From assembly GCA_934464615.1 (NCBI GenBank), contig CAKSKA010000003.1, positions 1 through 64,000 of the forward strand: a stretch of 64,000 bases of DNA, given 5' to 3'. This document shows positions 44,623-52,918 of this stretch, piece after piece. The notes under the pieces were generated by a model. The model saw nothing but the letters and a program-made list of their open reading frames with translations. It was not told the DNA's origin and ran no database searches. Position 1 is the stretch's first letter. The number at the start of each line of letters is the position of its first letter. The translations under genes were made by a program, and so were the position numbers. This stretch comes from an uncultured Eubacteriales bacterium (lineage in GTDB: Bacteria; Bacillota; Clostridia; Oscillospirales; Acutalibacteraceae).

Positions 44623-45582
44623 TCAGTTAAATATAACACAAAGCGGATCGGGCATGGTATCAAGCACTTTTATAAATTCCGGCTTGCCGTCCTTAATTTT
44701 AAACAAGGTAACGTCGTTTGTCTGTTCGTTGGTTGAAAACAGCAAATCACCGTTGATATTAATGTCCCTCGGCCCTTCACCGCGGCAGGAATAAAACTCT
44801 GCCGGTTCTAACACATCGCCGCATATTTTAAAAACGGCTATGCTGTTATGTCCGCGGTTCGAAACATATAAATATCCCTTATTTACCCTTATTGCAGCCG
44901 CCGTGTTTTTCTTTTTAAAATCTGCGGGCAACGCAGGATATGTGCTTAAATAATTAAGGTGTCCGTCATTATATTTAAATACCGAAACATCGCTTGAAAG
45001 TTCGTTAACACAAAAAACGTGTTTTCCGTCATCCGAAAAAGCAAGATGTCTGCAGCCCGAACCTTCAGGTACCTTTGCAGTGCTTACAACGTTAAGGGAC
45101 AAATCATATGTAAATATTGTATCAAGTCCGAGATCACAGGACAATACATACTTCCCGTCAGGTGTAAGAGCAGTAAAATGACAATGGGGTTTATCTTGTC
45201 TCGGAAGATTTACACCTGTTCCGGAATGAATATCAACTTTATCCGGCGACATAAACACACTGCCCGAAATATAGTTTGCGGCATACACAGTATCGCCGTT
45301 TACGCATAAGTGACAGGCAACTTCACCCAAAGTTGAAGTAAAATCCGACCTGTTTACAAGGCTTGCGTCGTCCGCAATATCAAATGTACAGTAGGCACTG
45401 TCCTTCGAATTTTCGCCGTCGCGTACAATTACATACATTTTATTGTTCGAAATCTCCATATACATGGGATAACGCAAATCGGTTTTTTCGCAAAATGCAA
45501 TGTTTTCGCCGTCGGTTTTATAATGGTATATTCCGCCGTTTTCGTCACAGGCAGCAATGTAAATGTTTTTAAACTCCGTCAT
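44623..45582 (-). CDS. Lactonase-family beta-propeller protein (YbhE/Pgl-like)
   Basis: Seven-bladed beta-propeller protein of 319 residues related to 6-phosphogluconolactonase of the YbhE type. The ATG at 45582 is set by GAGGAG about 6 bases upstream; an earlier frame start is rejected. Landmarks are VSNRGHNSIAVFKI, the repeating YAANYISGSV and DLGLDTIFTYDL blades, and GEGPRDIN. It could hydrolyse 6-phosphogluconolactone or another lactone; the family is often over-annotated. It follows the first COG0523 gene by 34 bases and precedes the TetR gene by 23. Confidence 0.83.
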   Translation of the reverse strand: MTEFKNIYIAACDENGGIYHYKTDGENIAFCEKTDLRYPMYMEISNNKMYVIVRDGENSKDSAYCTFDIADDASLVNRSDFTSTLGEVACHLCVNGDTVYAANYISGSVFMSPDKVDIHSGTGVNLPRQDKPHCHFTALTPDGKYVLSCDLGLDTIFTYDLSLNVVSTAKVPEGSGCRHLAFSDDGKHVFCVNELSSDVSVFKYNDGHLNYLSTYPALPADFKKKNTAAAIRVNKGYLYVSNRGHNSIAVFKICGDVLEPAEFYSCRGEGPRDININGDLLFSTNEQTNDVTLFKIKDGKPEFIKVLDTMPDPLCVIFN

Positions 45583-45616
45583 AATTATCTCCTCAGTATC
45601 GCAGTACCCGTCAACA

Positions 45617-46555
45617 TTAATAAAATGTTGCAACTTCATCATCCGGCGGTGTGGTTAAAGCCACGTCCGACACATTAAGCACGGGGCCTGTTTTTCCATA
45701 AAGTTTGTTGTTTTCAACAGATATTTCCGCCGTTATTTTAAGCCACTGTTTATTTTCAATTATATCTGATTTTTCCCAGTTGCATACCACTCCTGCAAAC
45801 TGTATATCCTCTACGCAACAGGTCATAACCGGTCTGCCTATTACAAAGGTGCCTTTCGGTAAGGATCTGTTTTTTGCCGCCATTCCGGTAAATTTAACGG
45901 TTTTACCGTTGTACTTGTCAAGCTCCTCGCCCATATCTCTGTACCAAATTGCGTAATCTTTATCCTCAATATTAATAATCGGTGCATCAATATCAAACGG
46001 CAGCGGATCCTCAATATCATCATACTCAACATCGCCGTTTGTTTTTTCGTAAGCAATATTTGCGGTTCTGTTTACTCCGCGCACTATTTTGTGCAGTTCC
46101 ATCTTATCAATACTGTCGTTATATCTGTTGAATACCGCCAACTCGCAAGTTGTAAGTTTATCAACCACCAATGAGCGCATATTTGCATTATAACTTAAAA
46201 ATGTTGAAGCGTCGGCAAAGAAAAATTCCTGTGCGATTATCCATTTGTCAGGTAAATTGTCAAACAATTCCCTTAACTGCCACATTCCGTTGTATTCAAT
46301 TATAACCCGTTCCGCTTTGCATTTTTTACGCCACGACTCAAGTTGCTGTGCAGTAAGGTCTTCCTTATTTACTGTTTGTATATTGACGTTTTTGCCCGAA
46401 AACTCCGAAGGATCGTATTCCTCAATTCCCTCTTCGCATAAAAGCAGCAAAGTTTTCTCGCCGTTATTAAACCTTACGTCTGTAAGTGTTTCCTGTATAA
46501 ATTTGGTTTTGCCCGACTCAATAAAGCCGGTAAACAAATAAACCGGTATATCCAT
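45617..46555 (-). CDS. COG0523-like GTPase fused to a TIGR03943-like domain
   Basis: P-loop GTPase of the CobW/COG0523 family, 312 residues. The Walker A GFIESGKT is at residues 10-17. Unlike classic members it has no CxCC motif. The C-terminal half, beginning near residue 205 (WYRDMGEELDKYNGK), resembles the TIGR03943 (DUF1980/YcgQ) domain, with the FVIGRPVMTCCVEDIQFAG signature. In other Firmicutes that domain is a separate protein next to a COG0523 protein and a YcgR-type permease; here two parts are fused and no permease is nearby. A metal-allocation role is inferred. It follows a CxCC-bearing paralogue by 75 bases. Confidence 0.82.
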   Translation of the reverse strand: MDIPVYLFTGFIESGKTKFIQETLTDVRFNNGEKTLLLLCEEGIEEYDPSEFSGKNVNIQTVNKEDLTAQQLESWRKKCKAERVIIEYNGMWQLRELFDNLPDKWIIAQEFFFADASTFLSYNANMRSLVVDKLTTCELAVFNRYNDSIDKMELHKIVRGVNRTANIAYEKTNGDVEYDDIEDPLPFDIDAPIINIEDKDYAIWYRDMGEELDKYNGKTVKFTGMAAKNRSLPKGTFVIGRPVMTCCVEDIQFAGVVCNWEKSDIIENKQWLKITAEISVENNKLYGKTGPVLNVSDVALTTPPDDEVATFY

Positions 46556-46630
46556 AGTTTTCTCCTTAGTGTGACAGGACTCGTTTTTAGGCGGCAGATT
46601 TTCCGCATTGTACTGTTAAATACTGATTAT

Positions 46631-47716
46631 TTAAATTCTAAACAGCTTTTTCAAAGCGTCTTCGTTAAGATTTGAACCTATAACGCAAATTCTGCCTATG
46701 ACCTCTGCCGAGCCGTATCTTACATTTTCTTCCATAGGTACATAATCAAAATGTATCCATTGTCCGTCATCGGCCGCTACTATGCCCTTTGCACGCAGCA
46801 CCGTTCCGTAAACATCAGTTTTATCAAGTTCTTTAAGTATGGATGTTATCTCATCCTTAGTGTACTTATTTGAGGTTTCGCGTCCGAAACTTGTAAATAC
46901 TTCATCGGCATGATGGTGGTGATGATGTACATGTTCATGGTCGTGTTCATGGTCGTGACAGCAGCAATGCGAATCGTGTTCATCACCGTGTTCGTGATGA
47001 TGGTGTTCGTGTTCGTGATGATGTGCCCCATCACATTCAGAATCATGATGATGGTGATGATGTCCGCATTCCGGACAAACCTCTTCATCCTCAGCCAAAT
47101 GTTCAAGTTCAGCCTGCAGTGTATTTTTATGCTCCATAGCGCTTAATATCTGTTTGCCGTCAAGCTGGCTCCACGGTGTCGAAATAATTGTAGCTTTATC
47201 GTTCTTCTCACGCAAAAGTGCAATTACCTCAGCAATTTTTTCCTCGCTTATAGAATCTGTACGGCTTAAAATTATTGATGAAGCAAACTCAACCTGATTA
47301 TTGTAGAACTCGCCGAAATTTTTCATATACATTTTGCATTTTGTTGCATCTGCGACCGTTGTAAAGCTGTTAAGGCAAACCGTATCCAGCTTTAAGTTCT
47401 GTACGGCTTTTATAACATCGCTTAATTTACCTACGCCGGACGGCTCTATAAGAATACGGTCGGGGGAATATTTTTCCATAACCTGCTCAAGCGCTTTGCC
47501 GAAATCGCCCACAAGGCTGCAGCAAATACAGCCGGAATTCATTTCTGTAATATTAATTCCCGCTTCCTTTAAAAAGCCGCCGTCTATTCCTATCTCGCCG
47601 AATTCGTTTTCTATAAGCACCAGCTTTTCGCCGCCGAAGGCCTCGGCTATAAGTTTTTTAATAAGCGTAGTTTTACCTGCGCCCAAAAAACCTGAAAAAA
47701 TATCAATCTTTGTCAT
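46631..47716 (-). CDS. COG0523/ZNG-type metallochaperone GTPase with His/Cys-rich insert
   Basis: GTPase of the CobW/YjiA/ZNG family, 361 residues, likely to load or allocate zinc or a similar transition metal. Walker A GFLGAGKT is at 9-16, and the metal-binding CICC at residues 63-66 sits in the GTPase domain. Residues of about 213-270 form a dense His/Cys/Asp/Glu insert with runs of six His, a CPEC site and a CCC triplet, followed by the CobW C-terminal domain. The insert probably stores or sequesters metal. A consensus promoter lies upstream, and the fused paralogue follows. No Zur-type operator was recognised. Confidence 0.92.
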   Translation of the reverse strand: MTKIDIFSGFLGAGKTTLIKKLIAEAFGGEKLVLIENEFGEIGIDGGFLKEAGINITEMNSGCICCSLVGDFGKALEQVMEKYSPDRILIEPSGVGKLSDVIKAVQNLKLDTVCLNSFTTVADATKCKMYMKNFGEFYNNQVEFASSIILSRTDSISEEKIAEVIALLREKNDKATIISTPWSQLDGKQILSAMEHKNTLQAELEHLAEDEEVCPECGHHHHHHDSECDGAHHHEHEHHHHEHGDEHDSHCCCHDHEHDHEHVHHHHHHADEVFTSFGRETSNKYTKDEITSILKELDKTDVYGTVLRAKGIVAADDGQWIHFDYVPMEENVRYGSAEVIGRICVIGSNLNEDALKKLFRI

Positions 47717-47774
47717 TAAAAATTACTTCCTTTAATAAAATATTTTTTTAGTTCGGTAATAACCATACTGCTAT

Positions 47775-47803
47775 ATTATACCGCAAAATAATACTTTTTT
47801 CAA
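47775..47803 (-). promoter_or_regulatory. Promoter of the COG0523 gene pair
   Basis: TTGAAA (47798-47803), a 17-base spacer and a perfect TATAAT (47775-47780) on the minus strand, 59 bases before the ATG at 47716. Confidence 0.75.
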
Positions 47804-47817
47804 TAGAAATAAAAGCA

Positions 47818-47847
47818 TTGACTAACTTATAAAATATATGCTATTAT
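47818..47847 (+). promoter_or_regulatory. Promoter of the acyltransferase gene
   Basis: TTGACT (47818-47823), an 18-base spacer and TATTAT (47842-47847) on the plus strand, divergent from the COG0523 promoter. Confidence 0.65.
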
Positions 47848-47891
47848 TTCAATACGATGCAAACGTACAATGCCTGAAAGGCGGTAATATC

Positions 47892-48932
47892 ATGAACGTA
47901 AATACAAATGCAAACCGCAAAATTTATATAACTGTGCTTAGTGTTATAAGTTGTTTTTGTGTAGTGCTTATGCATACCGGCAGTTTTTGGAGCTTTCGCG
48001 GAGGATTAAACTGGTTATCCGCCAATGTAATAGACGGTGTGGGATATTTTGCGGTACCGGTGTTTTTTATGATAAGCGGTGCCAACCTGATTAACTACCG
48101 GGAACGCTACACAACGGTGCAGTTTTTTAAAAAAAGAATTCTGAAAACCGTATTACCTTTTCTTGTCTGGAATACTTTGGGGATGGTATATTTCCTTATA
48201 AAAAGCGGAATTCCCGAAGACTTTTCCGCAATTTCGGTACTGAAATCCCTAATAAGCGTAAATGTAAGTGTTTATTGGTTTTTCCCTGTGTTGTTCAGCA
48301 CATATTTATGTATTCCCATACTTTCGTTAATTCCCAAAAGTTCAAGGCAAAATGCATTTAAATATATAATCCTTGCGGGCTTGCTTATAAATATACTGCC
48401 TGCATTTCTGTCCAATATAGCATTTGAAAAAAATATATTCACCATGGATTTTTCGTTTCCTTACGGAGCGCGGTACATAATTTACATATGCCTTGGTTAC
48501 TACATAGATAATTACAAGATTGAAAAAAAGAAACGGATAATAATTTACATATTGGGAATTTTGGGACTGTTGTTCACCATTGCCGAAACGCAATACCTAT
48601 CGATACGCGACGGTCATATAAACACTTTGTATAAGGAATTCTGCAATCTTCCCACATTTTTATATTCTGCGGCAGTTTTTACACTGTTTAAAAACATCGA
48701 CTTTACAAAAATGCAATTTATCGTTAAAACGGCTGATTTTTTCGCCCCGCAAACATTTGGAATTTACCTAATACACTTTTTTGTAATTGATATACTCGGA
48801 GCAATCCTGCCTGAAACAATTACTGTTGATATTTTGTACAGAACATTAGGTGCCGCAGCTATTTTTATTATAACCGCAATGATTGTAAAACTTATGCAGA
48901 AAATACCCATAATTAAAAAAATAGTACCTTAA
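47892..48932 (+). CDS. Acyltransferase 3 family membrane protein
   Basis: Polytopic acyltransferase (Acyl_transf_3, WecH/OatA type) with about ten helices and 346 residues from ATG 47892, which has AAAGGCGG upstream; an earlier frame start is rejected. The landmarks are VVLMHTG (the conserved His), YFAVPVFFMISGANLI, and the RxxxxxxPF loop (KRILKTVLPFLVWN). Such proteins O-acylate sugars, peptidoglycan or envelope glycans; the acceptor is unknown here. Monocistronic, with a shared terminator to htrA. Confidence 0.87.
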   Translation: MNVNTNANRKIYITVLSVISCFCVVLMHTGSFWSFRGGLNWLSANVIDGVGYFAVPVFFMISGANLINYRERYTTVQFFKKRILKTVLPFLVWNTLGMVYFLIKSGIPEDFSAISVLKSLISVNVSVYWFFPVLFSTYLCIPILSLIPKSSRQNAFKYIILAGLLINILPAFLSNIAFEKNIFTMDFSFPYGARYIIYICLGYYIDNYKIEKKKRIIIYILGILGLLFTIAETQYLSIRDGHINTLYKEFCNLPTFLYSAAVFTLFKNIDFTKMQFIVKTADFFAPQTFGIYLIHFFVIDILGAILPETITVDILYRTLGAAAIFIITAMIVKLMQKIPIIKKIVP

Positions 48933-48937
48933 AATAT

Positions 48938-48976
48938 AAAACGGCTGTAAAAACGTAACGTTTTTACAGCCGTTTT
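48938..48976. terminator. Bidirectional terminator between the acyltransferase gene and htrA
   Basis: A 19-base inverted repeat (48938-48956 with 48958-48976) flanked by A-rich and T-rich ends. It serves both converging genes; the htrA stop lies 3 bases from its end. Confidence 0.88.
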
Positions 48977-48978
48977 AA

Positions 48979-50244
48979 TTATTGTTGTGAATTATTAGAG
49001 CCTATTGTTATATTGGGTGTATAGTATTTGCGGCTTCTGTAAATTTTAACTTTAACTACGCTTCCCGGTGCTGTTTTTGAAACTTCGGTATTCAAATCCT
49101 CATAACCGGATATTTCCGTACCGTTGAATTCAACTATAATATCGCCGCTGCGTATGCCTGCCTCGTAAGCAGGAGCGCCGCTTACAACGCTTTTAACAAC
49201 CGCGCCTTTAGGATAGCCGAGTTGTGTCAGAACATCAGCCGTATACCTTTCGCTTAAAGTAACGCCGATATAAGGATTTGGATCGCTTTCCTTGGCAATA
49301 ATTTTATCACAGGTTTCTTTAACCGTATCTACCGGAATCGCAAAGCCCATACCCTCGTATTCCGTTGCCGCTATTTTCGAACTGTTTACGCCTATAAGTT
49401 TGCCTTCTTTATTAACAAGCGCACCACCCGAATTGCCGGGGTTTATGGCTGCGTCGGTTTGAATAAGACTTACGCTTTTTCCGTTGCTGCCGTCCGATAC
49501 CACGCGGTTAAGACCGCTGATTATACCGAATGTTGCCGAACCCATAAACTCAAGTCCGCCGGGAGAACCTATCGCAACTACATACTGCCCTACTTTAAGA
49601 TCGGACGATGTTCCGAGTTCTATTGCCTGAAGTCCCGAAGCGGATATTTTTATTACAGCCAAATCGTAAGAAACATTGTATCCTACAACGGTTGCAGGGT
49701 AAGATTTATCGGTGTTTGAAGACAAATATACTTCTATTTTAGAAGATGAGGATGTTACCGCACTTTCAATTACATGGTAGTTGGTAATTATATATCCGTC
49801 CTCGGAATACACAATTCCCGAGCCCGAACCGCTGGTTTCGGAACTGCCGCCGAAAAAGTTTGTGGTTGCCGCAGTTGTGGCAATACCCACAACGCTGGGG
49901 GTAACTTTTTGTGCTACCGCCTCAACAATATTGTCGGCATTTTCGTCTACGTTAATGTTTGTAACTTTGGTTGAGCCGTCCGACACCGACGAAACACCGG
50001 AAGAAGTTTTTCCGCTGAATTTATTATATACCGTCATAGTGCCGACAGCCGTTCCCGCACCGACAATCGCCGCAAGAATTACGCTTAAGACAACAACAGG
50101 CAAACCGTATTTCCGTTTTGTCTTTTTAGGTCTGTTTTCCTGATAGCGCACTTCGTTTGCATAATTCCCCTGTGCGGTGTCAGATGAAAAGGTCTGATCG
50201 TTTAAGTTGTTATAATTATCATAATTGTTATAATCGTTTTCCAT
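48979..50244 (-). CDS. HtrA/DegP-type serine protease with PDZ domain
   Basis: Membrane-anchored trypsin-like quality-control protease, 421 residues. A basic N-terminal segment, a membrane helix (about residues 45-68), the protease domain and one C-terminal PDZ domain follow in order. The catalytic triad is His154 (TNYHV), Asp near 193 (SYDLAV) and Ser near 270 (GNSGG). The PDZ domain begins around residue 330. It stands alone, with no CssRS-type two-component partner nearby. A short inverted repeat lies in the 111-base gap upstream. Confidence 0.93.
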   Translation of the reverse strand: MENDYNNYDNYNNLNDQTFSSDTAQGNYANEVRYQENRPKKTKRKYGLPVVVLSVILAAIVGAGTAVGTMTVYNKFSGKTSSGVSSVSDGSTKVTNINVDENADNIVEAVAQKVTPSVVGIATTAATTNFFGGSSETSGSGSGIVYSEDGYIITNYHVIESAVTSSSSKIEVYLSSNTDKSYPATVVGYNVSYDLAVIKISASGLQAIELGTSSDLKVGQYVVAIGSPGGLEFMGSATFGIISGLNRVVSDGSNGKSVSLIQTDAAINPGNSGGALVNKEGKLIGVNSSKIAATEYEGMGFAIPVDTVKETCDKIIAKESDPNPYIGVTLSERYTADVLTQLGYPKGAVVKSVVSGAPAYEAGIRSGDIIVEFNGTEISGYEDLNTEVSKTAPGSVVKVKIYRSRKYYTPNITIGSNNSQQ

Positions 50245-50355
50245 AATACAATCCTCGCTTTAAATGGAATAACACTGTTAAGTTCCTGTCCTTAACTCGT
50301 TATACTAACTATATGCTTTAAATATGAACAACCCGTTAAAAAAAACCGTATATTT

Positions 50356-51108
50356 TCAAAATTTTCGTCTTTTAATCTTAACATACGGCGCAACATCACT
50401 CATATTGCGGCGTTTTCTTATATCCCTTACAAATGTATAAATTATATAAGCGCCCAGTCCTAAAAACGCAATTATCGCAAGCGCAAGTATAACACCTGTA
50501 ATAACCGTATCCGCCTTGTTTTTACCCGATTCGGTCTTACCTTTATAGTTAAAGCCACTGCTTAAAGTTTTTTCAATTTCGGGATTTATGCCTATGTTTG
50601 CATCCGCGGTATAGTTAACGGAATATATTGTGCCGTTTTTTACCGTTAAAAGCTGTATCCCGTAAAAGTTACCCATATTGTCGTTATCGGTATACTCAAA
50701 CCTTAAAAAGCGGTTGTTGTTAACATCCGTCACGGTATATTCCGTTCCGTTAAGGAACGAGCCGAATATGGACTTAATATCATCTTCATTTAATTCGTAC
50801 AAGTCGTCAATTTGTGTGGAAAAGTCCGATTTATAACTTTTTACCACAATTTCGCTGCCGTTTTTATCGGTTGCGTATACAATAACCGAATTTGATGATA
50901 AATACTTTTTAAAATCGGCAACCGTAAAGTTAATGCTTTTAAGATAATCCTCGTTATCCTTGGCGTCGTTTGCGGATATGACCTTAAAACCGTTAGGCAA
51001 TTTTAAGGATAAATCGCCGTTTGTTACGTTAAGTGCGCCGACACCGACATTAACAATAAACAGTGCAATAAAAATTACCGCAAATGTCTTAAATATTTTT
51101 TTAAGCAT
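50356..51108 (-). CDS. Predicted membrane protein, unknown function
   Basis: No confident family. The 250 residues have an N-terminal signal/anchor helix (about 5-26), an extracellular domain with mixed beta strands (SINFTVADFKKYL, FLRFEYTDNDN) and one helix near the C-terminus (about 205-230) followed by a basic cytoplasmic tail. The exposed domain thus sits between two membrane segments. It begins directly after the folD stop codon, with no gap, at the distal end of the ymfF-ymfH-lgt-folD operon. Confidence 0.8.
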   Translation of the reverse strand: MLKKIFKTFAVIFIALFIVNVGVGALNVTNGDLSLKLPNGFKVISANDAKDNEDYLKSINFTVADFKKYLSSNSVIVYATDKNGSEIVVKSYKSDFSTQIDDLYELNEDDIKSIFGSFLNGTEYTVTDVNNNRFLRFEYTDNDNMGNFYGIQLLTVKNGTIYSVNYTADANIGINPEIEKTLSSGFNYKGKTESGKNKADTVITGVILALAIIAFLGLGAYIIYTFVRDIRKRRNMSDVAPYVKIKRRKF

Positions 51109-51975
51109 TTAGTTTTGCCCCGTTTCATTTTCGTTTTGCATAACAGCGGCTTTAAGTGTATTTTGCATAAGCATTGCAATCGTCATGGGGCCTACGCCAC
51201 CCGGTACCGGAGTTATGTAAGAGGCTTTGTTTTTTACGCTTTCAAAATCAACATCACCGCAAAGCTTACCGTTTTCATCCCTGTCCATTCCTACGTCAAT
51301 AACAACTGCTCCGTCTTTTACCATATCTGCCGTAACAAATTTTGCTTTACCTATTGCAGCCACAAGTATATCGGCTTCGCGGCATATATCTTTAAGATTT
51401 TTTGTATGCGAATGGCAGACTGTAACGGTTGCGTTAGCGTGCATTAAAAGCATTGCCATAGGCTTGCCGACAATATTTGAACGGCCTATAACGACGCACC
51501 GTTTGCCGTCAATGTCAATATTTTCGTATTTCAGCATTTCCATAACGCCTGCGGGTGTACACGGCAGCAATGTGTAATCGCCTATCATAATTCTGCCCAC
51601 ATTTTCCGGATGAAACGCGTCTACATCCTTTTGCGCGCTTATTGAGTTAATAATCGTCTTTTCATCCAAGTGGGGCGGCAAGGGCAATTGACACAGTATT
51701 CCGTTGATTTTTTTATCATTATTCAACTTATCAATAAGTGCAAGTAATTCGCCGCTGTCCGTATCAGCCGGAAGTTCATATTTATAGGATTTTATACCCA
51801 GCTGTGCGCACGCCTTTTCTTTGTTGGCAACATATATCTTAGAGGCGGGATTTTCCCCCACCAATATAACTGCCAAACCGACTTCAATACCCTTTTGCGC
51901 CAGGGCGGCAACGTTTTCGGCAATACCGTCTTTAATTTTTGATGATATAAGTTTTCCGTCAATAATCTCAGCCAT
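51109..51975 (-). CDS. folD: Bifunctional methylene-THF dehydrogenase/cyclohydrolase
   Basis: FolD interconverts 5,10-methylene-, 5,10-methenyl- and 10-formyl-tetrahydrofolate. The 288 residues carry the catalytic Lys segment YVANKEKAC, the folate motif GILCQLPLPPH, the nucleotide motif VVIGRSNIVGKP and the PGGVGPMT signature. It overlaps the last base of lgt, and the next gene starts directly after it. Fhs elsewhere in the window acts on the same intermediates. Confidence 0.97.
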   Translation of the reverse strand: MAEIIDGKLISSKIKDGIAENVAALAQKGIEVGLAVILVGENPASKIYVANKEKACAQLGIKSYKYELPADTDSGELLALIDKLNNDKKINGILCQLPLPPHLDEKTIINSISAQKDVDAFHPENVGRIMIGDYTLLPCTPAGVMEMLKYENIDIDGKRCVVIGRSNIVGKPMAMLLMHANATVTVCHSHTKNLKDICREADILVAAIGKAKFVTADMVKDGAVVIDVGMDRDENGKLCGDVDFESVKNKASYITPVPGGVGPMTIAMLMQNTLKAAVMQNENETGQN

Positions 51976-52907
51976 CAGTTTTCATCTCCGTTTGTGTTTA
52001 CTGCGGTGCCTGTATCCGCAGTATTGCCGTCGTCCGCTGCGGATTCCGCATCATCCGCAGTGTCAAACTGTGCAACATAAACACTGTCTTTTCCCGTATT
52101 TTTCTTTTTATTAAGTATAACGGTTATTGCTGCCGCACTTGCAATGCATATTACAAACGAAAGCAAGGATGATACCCGTATTTTACCGAGCATTAAACTG
52201 TCGGTACGTATAAGCTCCAAAAATCCTCTTTCAAATCCGTACCACACGCAGTATGACAGCACTATCTGCCCTTTAAATTTCCTGTGGCGGCTTAAATAAT
52301 TAAGTACAAAAAATCCGGCTATGCACCAAACAGACTCATACAAAAAGCAGGGGTGTACCAAACCTTCTCCCAATTCCATTACGGTACGGTTGCTTGTCAT
52401 TCCCCACCAACTGCTTCCTGTAAATGTACCGTATGCTTCCTGGTTTACAAAATTGCCCCATCTGCCTATTCCCTGTGCCAGAATAAAACCTACAGACGCC
52501 AAATCAAACATATCAAGTACATTTACTTTTCTTATTCGGCACATTAAATATCCGCAGGCAAAAGCACCTATAACTCCGCCGTAAATGGCAAGTCCCGCAA
52601 AGCCGGAATGACTGCCGATTCCGAAAAACTCGCCTATTCCGCTTAATTTTTCGCCGTCAAACAAACAGTAATAAGCCCTTGCACAAAGTATTGCAACAGG
52701 TGTTGTAACTAAAATAACATCAATCATTCTGTCGGTATTAATGTTATAGTCTTTGGCTTTTACCATTGCATAAACAATAGCGCTTAAAAATCCTGCGGCA
52801 ATTATTATTCCGTACCAATACACAGTCCAGCCGCTGCCTATAGGTATCGTAAAAGCAACGGGATTTAAAGTCATATGCAGGCCGAAAATCGTAACATCAT
52901 ATGTCAT
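51975..52907 (-). CDS. lgt: Prolipoprotein diacylglyceryl transferase
   Basis: Lgt moves diacylglycerol from phosphatidylglycerol to the lipobox Cys of prolipoproteins in the membrane. The 310-residue protein has about seven helices, the signature GRWGNFVNQEAYG and the HPCFLYESVW motif. A Glu/Asp/Ala-rich C-terminal tail (about residues 275-310) extends beyond the usual enzyme. It is the third gene of the M16-M16-lgt-folD operon, 11 bases after ymfH. The FKBP-like lipoprotein in this window would be one of its substrates. Confidence 0.96.
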   Translation of the reverse strand: MTYDVTIFGLHMTLNPVAFTIPIGSGWTVYWYGIIIAAGFLSAIVYAMVKAKDYNINTDRMIDVILVTTPVAILCARAYYCLFDGEKLSGIGEFFGIGSHSGFAGLAIYGGVIGAFACGYLMCRIRKVNVLDMFDLASVGFILAQGIGRWGNFVNQEAYGTFTGSSWWGMTSNRTVMELGEGLVHPCFLYESVWCIAGFFVLNYLSRHRKFKGQIVLSYCVWYGFERGFLELIRTDSLMLGKIRVSSLLSFVICIASAAAITVILNKKKNTGKDSVYVAQFDTADDAESAADDGNTADTGTAVNTNGDEN

Positions 52908-52918
52908 ATTACCATCTC

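Noticed and set aside
46890..47080. Short repeated ATG/GTG-type units that could suggest a DNA repeat or CRISPR
   Set aside because: Irregular codon repeats for His, Asp and Glu in a coding frame; no constant repeat and spacer lengths.
46910..47146. A Met/Val-rich plus-strand open frame opposite the His-rich insert
   Set aside because: It is the complement of His codons (CAT/CAC give ATG/GTG), not a real gene.
47717..47837. Possible Zur box upstream of the ZNG-type gene
   Set aside because: No clear palindrome matching a Zur-type operator was seen, only AT-rich promoter sequence.
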